Positions 54,785-63,205 of a stretch of 64,000 nt of DNA are shown in pieces (position 1 is the stretch's first letter; every line of letters begins with the position of its first letter). The position numbers and the translations under genes are program-made. Source of the DNA: Thermaurantimonas sp046295455 (GTDB lineage: Bacteria > Bacteroidota > Bacteroidia > Flavobacteriales > Schleiferiaceae); contig JBKBNI010000004.1 of assembly GCA_046295455.1 (NCBI GenBank), positions 209,032 to 273,031 of the forward strand, given 5' to 3'. The notes beneath the pieces are model-generated. The model did not search any database. It was not told the DNA's origin and saw nothing but the letters and a program-made list of their open reading frames with translations.

Positions 54785-55187
54785 GCAAGTGTATTAAGAC
54801 AGCTACACGACAAACAAACGAGTGACAGAAACAAAAAAGCAAACCATTTTGACAGGTGACAGAAGAACAGGAAACGATATTCAAAACGGACAATGAATAA
54901 GCCGACACTCATTGCCGCCCATTCTGTATTTTTTATTTAACCCCACCGCCCATTCTTTTAATTCAAATTAGCGAAGCCATTCACGAGCACCACTAAAAGA
55001 AAAATTAAATAAGCGAGTAATTTTAGCCAGCCGCACATTTGGCACATTTGGTTTTGCCCGACACTCAAAGCCGACCCTTCGCAAAACCAAAAGAGCCAAA
55101 TCTCCCACTGCACAAGGGACAGAGTGCTACGACATAAACAACCTCAAAATTTCGTATTTTGACAACCTTAATTTAACTGAAATATAA
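54785..55187. other. Non-coding leader of the defence-like operon with short repeats
   Basis: About 400 bases without a convincing gene. It contains two CCGCCCATTCT direct repeats (near 54927 and 54960) and the motif GCGAAGCCATTCACGAGCAC (54971), which recurs with small changes at 63324. An imperfect palindrome is at 55038-55100. The operon promoter is probably here; GTATTTTGAC near 55156 is only a near-match to a -7 element. Confidence 0.5.
55038..55100. repeat. Imperfect palindrome upstream of helicase gene
   Basis: TTTGGC, 4 bases, TTGGTTTTGC on the left pair with GCAAAACCAA, 4 bases, GCCAAA on the right, around a 23-base loop. Two perfect stems of 10 and 6 bp are separated by a symmetric internal loop. 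The loop contains CAAAGCCGACCC, which also occurs at about 63304 at the far end of the same operon. Possibly a dispersed repeat or a degenerate recombination site. Confidence 0.6.
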
Positions 55188-58100
55188 ATGCCGAAAATAT
55201 ACGACAACATAGAAAACCACTTAACCAAAGGACTGAATGAAACGCTTGAATTATCACAGCGGACAGACTTTTGTGTGGGATATTTTAACCTGAGAGGCTG
55301 GAAAGAAGTTGCAGACAAAATCGATAGCTTATCAGGGGCGACAGTTGTTGAAGGCAAGGACGATGTTCACCGCATTTGCCGACTGCTTGTTGGTATGCAA
55401 AAAATGCCTGTAGACATTTTGCGTGACTACTTTTCAAAAGACGAAGACCACATCATTGATCAAGCTGAAGCGGTAAAACACAAAAAGCGACTTGCACAGG
55501 AATTCAAAGACCAATTGACCATTGGCACACCGACAGAGCAAGACGAAAGGGCTTTACGAAAGTTGAGCCAACAAATGAAAGACAAGAAAGTAGTTGTGAA
55601 ACTGCACTTGCGTTACACACTTCACGCTAAACTGTATTTGGCTTACAGCAACGACAAACGAGTGCCCGTAGTTGGCTTTTTGGGTAGTAGTAATTTGACA
55701 CTTGCCGGACTCGCAAAACAAGGTGAACTCAACATTGATGTAATGGACCAAGATGCAGCCAACAAGTTGGCAACTTGGTTTGACAACCGTTGGAACGACC
55801 GCTGGTGTATTGATATAACCAAAGAATTGATTGAAATCATTGATAACTCCTGGGCAGCTGACAGATTGGTTTCGCCATACCACATATACCTGAAAATTGC
55901 TTACCACCTTTCAAGAGAAGCTAGGGCAGGTATCAATGAATTTAAGTTGCCAAAAGTTTTCCAAAAAGAATTATTGGAGTTTCAGCAAAAGGCAGTTTTG
56001 GTAGCTGCTCACCATTTGCACAAAAGAGGTGGGGTTGTAATGGGTGATGTGGTTGGTTTAGGGAAAACCATTACCGCAACAGCGTTAGCAAAATTGTTTG
56101 AAGATGATTTCTTTTTGGAAACGCTAATCATTTGCCCGAAAAACTTGGTGGAAATGTGGGAGGATTATGCTCACAAATACCAGTTGAGAGCAAAAGTAAT
56201 TTCACAAAGCAGGGTGCAAACCACTTTGCCGAATTTAAGACGTTACCGATTGGTGATAATTGACGAAAGCCACAACTTGCGAAACGACCAAGGAAGCCGT
56301 TATCGTGCCATAAAATCATATTTAGAAGAGAACGACAGTAAAGTGATTTTGCTTTCGGCAACGCCTTATAACAAAACCTATTTAGACCTGTCAAATCAGC
56401 TTCGTTTGTTCATTTCAGATGACAAGGATTTAGGCATTAGCCCTGAACGATACATTGAAAGCATTGGCGGACAAGTTCAGTTTAGTTCGCAACACACCGA
56501 AACATTTATAAGAAGCATCAAGGCATTTGAGAAAAGTCATTTTTCAGACGACTGGAGAGAATTGATGCGATTGTATTTGGTTCGCAGAACAAGAAGTTTC
56601 ATCAAAAACAATTACGCAGAAACCGACCCGACCAACGGACGAAAGTTTTTGACTTTTGCCGATGGCTCAAAGTCTTATTTCCCCGACCGTATTCCAAAAC
56701 GTGTGGAATATGTGTTTGACCCTAATGACCCCACAGACCAATATGCAAAATTGTATTCAACCAAAGTGGTTGACATCATTAACGATTTGGAATTGCCAAG
56801 ATACGGACTGCAACAATATTTGAATGAAAAACCTTTAATCAAACCAACAAAGGACGAAGAACAACTCATGCAAAACCTTAGCCGTGCAGGTCGCAGGTTG
56901 ATGGGCTTTTGCAGAACCAATTTGTTCAAGCGTTTGGAAAGTAGCGGTTATTCATTTCTGCTTTCATTGAGCCGACACATTTTGAGAAACTATGTGTTTG
57001 TGTATGCAGCACAAAATCATTTGCCTATTCCAATCGGCAAGAACATTTCGCAAAACTTAGATGATTATTTGGAGGATAGCGACACCGACAATGACGGAGA
57101 AGATAAAAACCATTTGAAACTCATCCTGAAAGAAGAAACCTATCTGCAAAAGGCAAAAGAGCTTTACACACTGTTTGCAAGCGACAGTTATAAAAATCGT
57201 TTCGACTGGATTAGAAGTGAATTTTTTGCCAACTCATTACAGCAAAACTTAATCAACGACAGCAAAGAAATCATCAAAATTCTGAACATTGGAAAGGACT
57301 GGAACCCTGATGAGGACAGAAAGCTAAACGCTTTACACGACTTACTGACCAAAAAACACAGCAAGGAAAAAGTTTTGGTATTCACTCAATTTGCCGACAC
57401 TGCTTATTATCTCACAGAGCAATTAAAGAAAAGAGGCATCACACACATTGAAAGCGTAACAGGCGATGATGAAAACCCGACAGGTTTAGCACAGCGTTTC
57501 AGTCCACACAGCAACCAAAAACCCGACATCATCAACAGCGGTCAAGAATTAAGGGTTTTGATAACTACCGATGTGTTGAGTGAAGGGCAAAACTTGCAGG
57601 ATGCTCACATCATTTTGAATTATGATTTGCCCTGGGCTATCATTCGTTTAATTCAGCGTGCAGGTCGTGTTGACCGCATCGGACAAAAGGCAGAGCAAAT
57701 TTTCTGCTACTCGTTTTTGCCCGAAGACGGCTTGGAAAATATCATCAATCTGAGAAGACGCCTTTCCAATCGTATCAGGCAAAATGCAGAAGTAGTGGGT
57801 AGTGATGAAACCTTCTTCGAGGGAGACCCCATAAACCTCGCTGATCTATACAACGAAAAATCGGGCATTTTGGATGGTGAAGATGATGACACAGAAGTGG
57901 ACTTAGCTTCATTGGCTTATCAGATTTGGAAAAACGCCACAGACGCAAATCCTGAACTGAATAAAATCATACCCGATTTACCGAATGTGATTTATGCCAC
58001 CAAACACAATGACGAAGCACCCGAAAAAGAAGGCGTAATCGTTTACACCCGAACATCAGAAGAAAACGATATATTGGCTTGGGTGGACAACAAAGGCAAA

Positions 58101-58556
58101 ATCATTACCCAATCGCAGCACACCATTTTGAAAGCTGCTCAATGCACTCCCGACACCGAACCTAAATACAAATTGGAAAAGCACCACGAATTGGTAAAAA
58201 GTGCTATTGACTTTATTCGTGAAGAAGAAAAAAACACAGGTAGTTCGTTAGGTAAAAAAACAAGCGTAAAGTATCGGGTGTATATGCGACTTGACCGCTA
58301 TTGCAAAGAATATGAAGGAACTTTGTTTGTAAACGAGCAACTGAAAAAAGCAGTGGACGACATTTACAAGTATCCTTTGAAGGAGTTTGCAAGAGAAACC
58401 TTAAACCGACAATTGAAAGCAGGTATTTCAGACGACCAATTGGCAAGTTTGGTGATTTCGCTTCGTGAAGAAGATAAATTGGCAATCGTAAATGATGATG
58501 AACTACCGAACAAAGAACCACAAATCATTTGCTCATTGGGATTAACCAACAGTTAG
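55188..58556 (+). CDS. PLD-domain SNF2-type helicase (putative defence helicase)
   Basis: 1122 residues. Residues ~1-230 form a phospholipase-D-like nuclease domain with one HxK motif (RYTLHAKLYLAY, ~144) and LGSSNLTLAGL; the second HxK of a dimer would come from another subunit. An SF2/SNF2 helicase follows: Walker A VMGDVVGLGKTITATALA (~285), DESH box VIIDESHNLRND (~358), LLSATPYNKTY, and C-terminal motifs TTDVLSEGQNL and IQRAGRVDRIGQ (~822). It is the first gene of the cassette-3 operon; the next gene starts 4 bases after its stop. Resembles helicases of DISARM- or BREX-like and other restriction loci. Role in sensing or cutting foreign DNA is inferred. Confidence 0.87.
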   Translation: MPKIYDNIENHLTKGLNETLELSQRTDFCVGYFNLRGWKEVADKIDSLSGATVVEGKDDVHRICRLLVGMQKMPVDILRDYFSKDEDHIIDQAEAVKHKKRLAQEFKDQLTIGTPTEQDERALRKLSQQMKDKKVVVKLHLRYTLHAKLYLAYSNDKRVPVVGFLGSSNLTLAGLAKQGELNIDVMDQDAANKLATWFDNRWNDRWCIDITKELIEIIDNSWAADRLVSPYHIYLKIAYHLSREARAGINEFKLPKVFQKELLEFQQKAVLVAAHHLHKRGGVVMGDVVGLGKTITATALAKLFEDDFFLETLIICPKNLVEMWEDYAHKYQLRAKVISQSRVQTTLPNLRRYRLVIIDESHNLRNDQGSRYRAIKSYLEENDSKVILLSATPYNKTYLDLSNQLRLFISDDKDLGISPERYIESIGGQVQFSSQHTETFIRSIKAFEKSHFSDDWRELMRLYLVRRTRSFIKNNYAETDPTNGRKFLTFADGSKSYFPDRIPKRVEYVFDPNDPTDQYAKLYSTKVVDIINDLELPRYGLQQYLNEKPLIKPTKDEEQLMQNLSRAGRRLMGFCRTNLFKRLESSGYSFLLSLSRHILRNYVFVYAAQNHLPIPIGKNISQNLDDYLEDSDTDNDGEDKNHLKLILKEETYLQKAKELYTLFASDSYKNRFDWIRSEFFANSLQQNLINDSKEIIKILNIGKDWNPDEDRKLNALHDLLTKKHSKEKVLVFTQFADTAYYLTEQLKKRGITHIESVTGDDENPTGLAQRFSPHSNQKPDIINSGQELRVLITTDVLSEGQNLQDAHIILNYDLPWAIIRLIQRAGRVDRIGQKAEQIFCYSFLPEDGLENIINLRRRLSNRIRQNAEVVGSDETFFEGDPINLADLYNEKSGILDGEDDDTEVDLASLAYQIWKNATDANPELNKIIPDLPNVIYATKHNDEAPEKEGVIVYTRTSEENDILAWVDNKGKIITQSQHTILKAAQCTPDTEPKYKLEKHHELVKSAIDFIREEEKNTGSSLGKKTSVKYRVYMRLDRYCKEYEGTLFVNEQLKKAVDDIYKYPLKEFARETLNRQLKAGISDDQLASLVISLREEDKLAIVNDDELPNKEPQIICSLGLTNS

Positions 58557-58560
58557 AAAT

Positions 58561-59385
58561 ATGGCAAAAAATCAAAAGATAGACGTTAAAGGAACAGAAA
58601 TTACGGTTCTTAGAAATGATACGGAAGATTACATTTCGCTTACTGATATAGCCCGCCATAAAGATGCGGAACATACAGATACTATCATCCAAAACTGGAT
58701 GAGAAATAGAAATACTATTGAGTTGTTGGGCTTTTGGGAGAGTATCTACAATCCAAATTTTAAACCCCTCGAATTCGAGGGGTTTAGAAAACAAGCCGGA
58801 TTGAACAGCTTTGTGATGACCCCTAAAAAATGGATAGAAACCACCAACGCAATTGGCATTATCTCAAAATCTGGCAGGTATGGTGGAACCTTTGCTCACA
58901 AAGACATTGCTTTTGAGTTTGCTTCCTGGATTTCTATTGAATTCAAACTCTACGTGATTAAGGAGTTTCAACGCCTGAAAGCCGATGAAAATGACCGACT
59001 GAAACTCGAATGGAACCTGCAACGAACCTTAGCCAAAGTCAATTACCATATTCATACAGATGCCATCAAAGAAAATTTGATACCCAAAGAATTGAGTAAA
59101 GCACAAATCAGTTTTGTATATGCCAACGAAGCTGATTTGCTCAATATGGCATTGTTTGGTTTTACAGCTAAACAATGGCGGGATACCAATCCTGATAAAG
59201 AAGGAAATGTAAGAGACTATGCCACCATCGAACAATTGGTAGTGCTATCGAATCTGGAAAGCATTAATGCGGTGTTAATCAATCAGGGCTTATCACAGCC
59301 TGAACGCCTAAAACAATTGAACCGGATTGCCATCACACAAATGAAATCTTTGGTCGCTAACCAACAAATTAAGAAACTAAAATGA
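58561..59385 (+). CDS. KilA-N domain protein
   Basis: 274 residues. N-terminal KilA-N DNA-binding domain: ISLTDIARHKDAEHTDTII, WMRNRNTIELLGFWESI, then TPKKWIETTNAIGIISKSGR and GGTFAHKDIAFEFASWIS, which is the core motif. The C-terminal half is helical. KilA-N proteins are known from phages and from within restriction-modification loci in Bacteroidota. Start 4 bases after the helicase stop; end overlaps the methyltransferase start (ATGA). Contains a perfect 26-bp palindrome (58761-58786) inside the coding sequence. Confidence 0.87.
   Translation: MAKNQKIDVKGTEITVLRNDTEDYISLTDIARHKDAEHTDTIIQNWMRNRNTIELLGFWESIYNPNFKPLEFEGFRKQAGLNSFVMTPKKWIETTNAIGIISKSGRYGGTFAHKDIAFEFASWISIEFKLYVIKEFQRLKADENDRLKLEWNLQRTLAKVNYHIHTDAIKENLIPKELSKAQISFVYANEADLLNMALFGFTAKQWRDTNPDKEGNVRDYATIEQLVVLSNLESINAVLINQGLSQPERLKQLNRIAITQMKSLVANQQIKKLK
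58761..58786. repeat. Perfect 26-bp palindrome inside the KilA-N gene
   Basis: Arm TAAACCCCTCGAA followed by its exact complement, centre GAATTC. It encodes the peptide around FKPLEFEGF. It could form a strong RNA hairpin in the operon mRNA or bind a dimeric protein. Confidence 0.85.
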
Positions 59386-59681
59386 GCCTAGATAAAAAAG
59401 ACTTTTCAACCTACATCAAGCAGTTCAACTTTCGTGAACTCTTTAACGATATGGGCTGGAACAACGATAAAACCAGACAGTCCATTGTTGTAGATAATGA
59501 AACCTACACCTTACAAGCAGTTGCCGAAAAAAGTGGTTTCAAAATCTTATTGTGCAATCCCCTTTCCAATGGCTTAATTCCCGATTATAACACCCGCAAA
59601 AAGATTGAAACCAAAGTAACCAAGCTGTTTCAGGAGCATTTGATTATCTTTTTTGATACCCAAAAAACCGAACAGATTTGA
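59382..59681 (+). CDS. N-terminal segment of Eco57I-type methyltransferase, ended by in-frame TGA
   Basis: 99 codons starting MSLDKKDFSTYIKQFNFREL and ending DTQKTEQI before TGA at 59679-59681. The next open frame, from 59685, is in the same reading frame and continues as VVRQSGKPTKVTETRWH. The two parts look like one protein; the TGA sits where I expect a Trp in homologues (EQI-W-Q). Either a nonsense mutation or a real split. TGG is used normally for Trp in the same segment (GWNNDK), so UGA recoding is unlikely. Overlaps the KilA-N stop. Confidence 0.75.
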   Translation: MSLDKKDFSTYIKQFNFRELFNDMGWNNDKTRQSIVVDNETYTLQAVAEKSGFKILLCNPLSNGLIPDYNTRKKIETKVTKLFQEHLIIFFDTQKTEQI

Positions 59682-59684
59682 CAA

Positions 59685-62600
59685 TTGGTTGTAAGGCAAT
59701 CGGGCAAACCTACCAAAGTAACCGAAACCCGTTGGCACATCAACCAAGACCCCGAATTACTTTACCAACGTGCAGCAGGAATTTTCTTTGAATTAGACGA
59801 AGAAGAACACATCACCATTATTGACGTAACCAAACGCATTGCCGACAACTTCCACCAAAACAACGAAAAAGTTACCAAGCAGTTTTACGACAAGTTTAAG
59901 AAAGAACATGGTGCATTTCTGCAATTCATCAAAGGCATTTCCGACAGAACCAATCAAGAATGGTATGCTTCATTGATGCTCAACCGATTGATGTTTTGCT
60001 ACTTCATTCAGAAAAAAGGATTTCTCGACAACAACAAAAACTACCTGCGTGACAAACTGCTTGCTTGCAAAGCCAAAAAGGGCAAGGTAAAATTTTACTC
60101 TTTCTATCGTGATTTCTTGTTGGTGCTGTTTCACAAAGGATTGAACGAACCCACACAAAGCCCAGACACCCAAATTGAAATTGGGAAAATCCCCTATCTA
60201 AATGGTGGCTTGTTTGACGAACACGAACTGGAGAAAACCAATGCAAGTATTGACATTGACGACAAAGCTTTTGAACGCTTGTTTGATTTCTTCGACCAAT
60301 ACGAATGGCATTTAGATACCCGACACACAGCAAGCGGAAAAGACATTAATCCCGATGTAATTGGTTACATCTTTGAGAAGTATATCAACGACAGGGCAAA
60401 TATGGGTGCTTACTACACCAAAGAAGATATTACCGACTACATCAGTAAAAACTGTATTATTCCTTTCCTGTTTGATGAAACCGAACGCACCCTCCGACAG
60501 GCTCAGGGTACGTCAAAAACTGAAAGTAAATTTGCAGAAGTATGGCAAATGCTCAAAGAATCGGGCGATACTTACATTTACGATGCCGTAAAGAAAGGAA
60601 TTGACACTGAGCATCTCGATTTTTCAACCCGCATCAGTATTGACCACCCCGACCATCCGCTATGGGCTGACCTGCCCGAAGAAGTGCGTGCCGGCTTTCG
60701 ACCCGACCTGAAAGATAAAATCGTGGTTACTGATGATGAACCCCACCTGTGGCATTTACGCAAAGAGTGGAACAAACCCGCACCCGAAAACATTGCCCTT
60801 CCAACCGAAATTTACCGCGAACTCATTGACCGCAGAAAACGCTATTGGGAGATTAGACAAAAAATTGATAATGGCGAAATTTCCCATATTAACGACTTTA
60901 TTACTTACAACCTCAACATCCGTCAGTTTGCACAAGATGTGGTAGAAAACACCAACGACCCCGAACTGCTGAAAAACTTTTACAAAGCACTCAACAGTGT
61001 TACCATTCTTGACCCCACTTGTGGCTCAGGTGCGTTTTTGTTTGCGGCAATGAACATTTTAGAACCCTTATATGAAAGCTGCCTGCAACGAATGGAAAAC
61101 TTTGTTGCCGAAGCACCCAAAGGCAAATACAAATTTTTTGAAGAAACGCTGGCACAGCTAAAAAGCCCCGAACACCCCAACCTGCAATACTTTATTTACA
61201 AAAGCATTATTCTGCGGAATTTGTATGGGGTGGACATCATGAAAGAAGCCGTTGAAATTGCCAAACTGCGTTTATTCCTCAAACTCGTTGCCACCGTTGA
61301 TGCCGATTACCGCAAACCCAATTTAGGTTTAGAACCTTTGCCCGATATTGATTTTAATATCCGTGCAGGAAATACGCTGATTGGCTATGCTACAAAGAAA
61401 GAGATTGACGACTTGCAGGGAATGTTTGTAACACAAGAGATGAAAGATGAAATACTGGAAGAATGCGACCTCGTTTCACGGGCTTTCCAGCGTTTTAAAG
61501 AAATTCAGCTAAAAGGGTACGAAAACAAAAAAGAGTTTACCAAGGCAAAAACAGAATTGATAAGTCGTTTACAGAAACTTGCAAACAACCTGAACAAAAT
61601 TCTATACAAGCAACATTACGAGAGCATGGATTATGAAAAGTGGTTAGAAACCCATCAACCCTTTCATTGGTTTGCGGAATATTATGAGATTGTTCAAGGA
61701 AATGGAGGTTTTGATGTGATTATTGGGAACCCGCCTTATGTAGAGTATAGAAAAGTAGGCTATACAATTAGTGAAAGTAACTTTCAAGTTGATTTCAAAT
61801 CAGACATTTATGCTGCAATTATTGAGCGAAGCAAATCTATTCTAAAGAAAAATGGAAGGATTTCAATGATTGTTCCAATCTCAATCTTTTCAACAGAAGG
61901 ATTTCTTTCTTTACAAAAATTCCTACTTAAGTCATTTTCTCTTATTTACGTTTCAAATTATGCTGATTCGGCAAAACTTTTCCAGGGGATAACTAAAAGA
62001 GTTAGCATTGTAATTTTTTCAAACAGTGAAGAAGCGAAAGCGTTTTATCAAACAAATTATCTTAAAGAATATTTTAATGAGAATCTTCTCAAAAATATTT
62101 CATACCAAAAACTTGAAAAGATTTACTATACAGTTCCTGGTGCGACACCAAAGATTTCTTCAAATATTGAGGTTTTAATTCTTTCCAAGATATTTTCAAA
62201 TAAAAACAAAACGCTTTCTCACTATACTTTAGCACCGAAAAAAAGTTTATTCTTTACAAGGACTCTAAGAAATTTTTGCCTATTTCATATTGAGAAGCCT
62301 TTTCGGCTGGATAATAAAAATAAAAAAGTTTTTGCGTCAGAAATTATTGAAATTGGTTATTCCACGGAATACTACGATGGAATAATATCTGTCTTGAACT
62401 CAAATCTTTTCGTTTGGTTCTATAATCTATTTTCAGATATGCGACACATAAACAAAGGATTGAACAATCAATTTTCAATTCCTAGTACCTTGAAAAATAA
62501 ACTATTTGCCAATTTGTCTGAAAAACTGATGGACTCATTTGAGAAAAATGTTTTGCTTAGAACTCCTAATGCCAATGGAATCATTGAAAGATACTATCAA

Positions 62601-62747
62601 CCAAGAAAATCCAAATCCATCATAGATGAAATAGACACAGTTTTAGCCCAACATTACGGTTTTACAGATGAAGAATTGGACTTTATCATCAACTACGATA
62701 TTAAATACCGTATGGGCAAAGAATTAGAAAGCGAAGACGAAGAATGA
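59685..62747 (+). CDS. Eco57I-family (type IIG-like) DNA methyltransferase, main part
   Basis: 1020 codons from a TTG at 59685; no Shine-Dalgarno is seen, so translation may depend on read-through or reinitiation. N-terminal ~300 residues are a conserved helical domain (LLYQRAAGIFFELDEEEH, WYASLMLNRLMFCYFIQKKG) that precedes the methylase in this family. Methylase motif I TILDPTCGSGAFLFAAMNIL (~445) and motif IV VIIGNPPYVEYRK (~685, NPPY for N6-adenine). The region after NPPY to ~975 is AT-rich and probably the target-recognition domain. An in-frame dispersed repeat encodes LRQAQGTS near residue 270. A nuclease active site was not identified. The DprA-like gene overlaps its stop (ATGA). Confidence 0.85.
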   Translation: MVVRQSGKPTKVTETRWHINQDPELLYQRAAGIFFELDEEEHITIIDVTKRIADNFHQNNEKVTKQFYDKFKKEHGAFLQFIKGISDRTNQEWYASLMLNRLMFCYFIQKKGFLDNNKNYLRDKLLACKAKKGKVKFYSFYRDFLLVLFHKGLNEPTQSPDTQIEIGKIPYLNGGLFDEHELEKTNASIDIDDKAFERLFDFFDQYEWHLDTRHTASGKDINPDVIGYIFEKYINDRANMGAYYTKEDITDYISKNCIIPFLFDETERTLRQAQGTSKTESKFAEVWQMLKESGDTYIYDAVKKGIDTEHLDFSTRISIDHPDHPLWADLPEEVRAGFRPDLKDKIVVTDDEPHLWHLRKEWNKPAPENIALPTEIYRELIDRRKRYWEIRQKIDNGEISHINDFITYNLNIRQFAQDVVENTNDPELLKNFYKALNSVTILDPTCGSGAFLFAAMNILEPLYESCLQRMENFVAEAPKGKYKFFEETLAQLKSPEHPNLQYFIYKSIILRNLYGVDIMKEAVEIAKLRLFLKLVATVDADYRKPNLGLEPLPDIDFNIRAGNTLIGYATKKEIDDLQGMFVTQEMKDEILEECDLVSRAFQRFKEIQLKGYENKKEFTKAKTELISRLQKLANNLNKILYKQHYESMDYEKWLETHQPFHWFAEYYEIVQGNGGFDVIIGNPPYVEYRKVGYTISESNFQVDFKSDIYAAIIERSKSILKKNGRISMIVPISIFSTEGFLSLQKFLLKSFSLIYVSNYADSAKLFQGITKRVSIVIFSNSEEAKAFYQTNYLKEYFNENLLKNISYQKLEKIYYTVPGATPKISSNIEVLILSKIFSNKNKTLSHYTLAPKKSLFFTRTLRNFCLFHIEKPFRLDNKNKKVFASEIIEIGYSTEYYDGIISVLNSNLFVWFYNLFSDMRHINKGLNNQFSIPSTLKNKLFANLSEKLMDSFEKNVLLRTPNANGIIERYYQPRKSKSIIDEIDTVLAQHYGFTDEELDFIINYDIKYRMGKELESEDEE
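60490..60508 (+). repeat. Short dispersed repeat, copy 1 (in frame in methyltransferase)
   Basis: CCCTCCGACAGGCTCAGGG, read in frame as part of RTLRQAQGTSK. The same family occurs on the other strand at 63248-63266. This repeat type is widespread in Bacteroidota genomes and yields tell-tale peptides such as LRQAQGT or FDKLRTG. Confidence 0.75.
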
Positions 62748-63205
62748 TAAAAGAAAGCCTTGGCAATACCGACCTTTTAAAGCTACCAAAAACAGCTTTT
62801 TTATGCAGCCGCAAAGTGCCAGCATCGGTTGTATTGAAATGCTATGATTGGGCAATAGAACAAAGAGAAAAAGGGAATTGTGTTATCAGTGGTTTCCATA
62901 GCCAAATAGAAAAAGATGTATTGCATTATTTACTCAAAGGTAAACAGCCCATCATCTTAGCATTGGCAAGAGGTTTAAAGGAAAAAACGGAACCTGAATT
63001 TGAAAAACCAATTGAGCAAGGCAGACTACTTATCATTTCACCATTTGACAAACGAACAAAAAGAGTAACAGAACTGACAGCAGAAACAAGGAACAAACTA
63101 ATGATAGACCTTGCGGACAATATCACCGTTGGTTATGCAAGTGTAGGCGGACAATTAGAAGAACTATTAAAAGGAATTGAGAAACCAATAAATAAAATAG
63201 TATGA
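62744..63205 (+). CDS. DprA/SLOG-fold protein (putative nucleotide- or DNA-binding accessory)
   Basis: 153 residues. The fold pattern of the SMF/DprA-LOG superfamily is visible: AFLCSRKVPASVVLKCYDWA, then GNCVISGFHSQIEKDVLHYL (the SGxxxxID-like loop), IILALARGLKEK and RLLIISPFDK. Full DprA is about 300 residues, so this is a minimal single-domain form. SLOG domains bind nucleotides, and several occur in bacterial conflict systems. Its start overlaps the methyltransferase stop, so it is the last gene of the operon. Role in the restriction-like system is inferred. Confidence 0.72.
   Translation: MIKESLGNTDLLKLPKTAFLCSRKVPASVVLKCYDWAIEQREKGNCVISGFHSQIEKDVLHYLLKGKQPIILALARGLKEKTEPEFEKPIEQGRLLIISPFDKRTKRVTELTAETRNKLMIDLADNITVGYASVGGQLEELLKGIEKPINKIV

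Noticed and set aside
59679..59681. TGA as recoded tryptophan or selenocysteine
   Set aside because: TGG is used for Trp throughout the window, other genes end at TGA, and no tRNA or hairpin for recoding was seen; a nonsense change is simpler.
55188..63205. BREX system
   Set aside because: An NPPY methylase and a helicase are present, but no PglZ phosphatase, BrxC ATPase or Lon-like BrxL was found in the operon.
55188..63205. Classical type I or type III restriction system
   Set aside because: There is no HsdS-like specificity subunit and no separate Mod/Res pair; the helicase is SNF2-like with a PLD domain.
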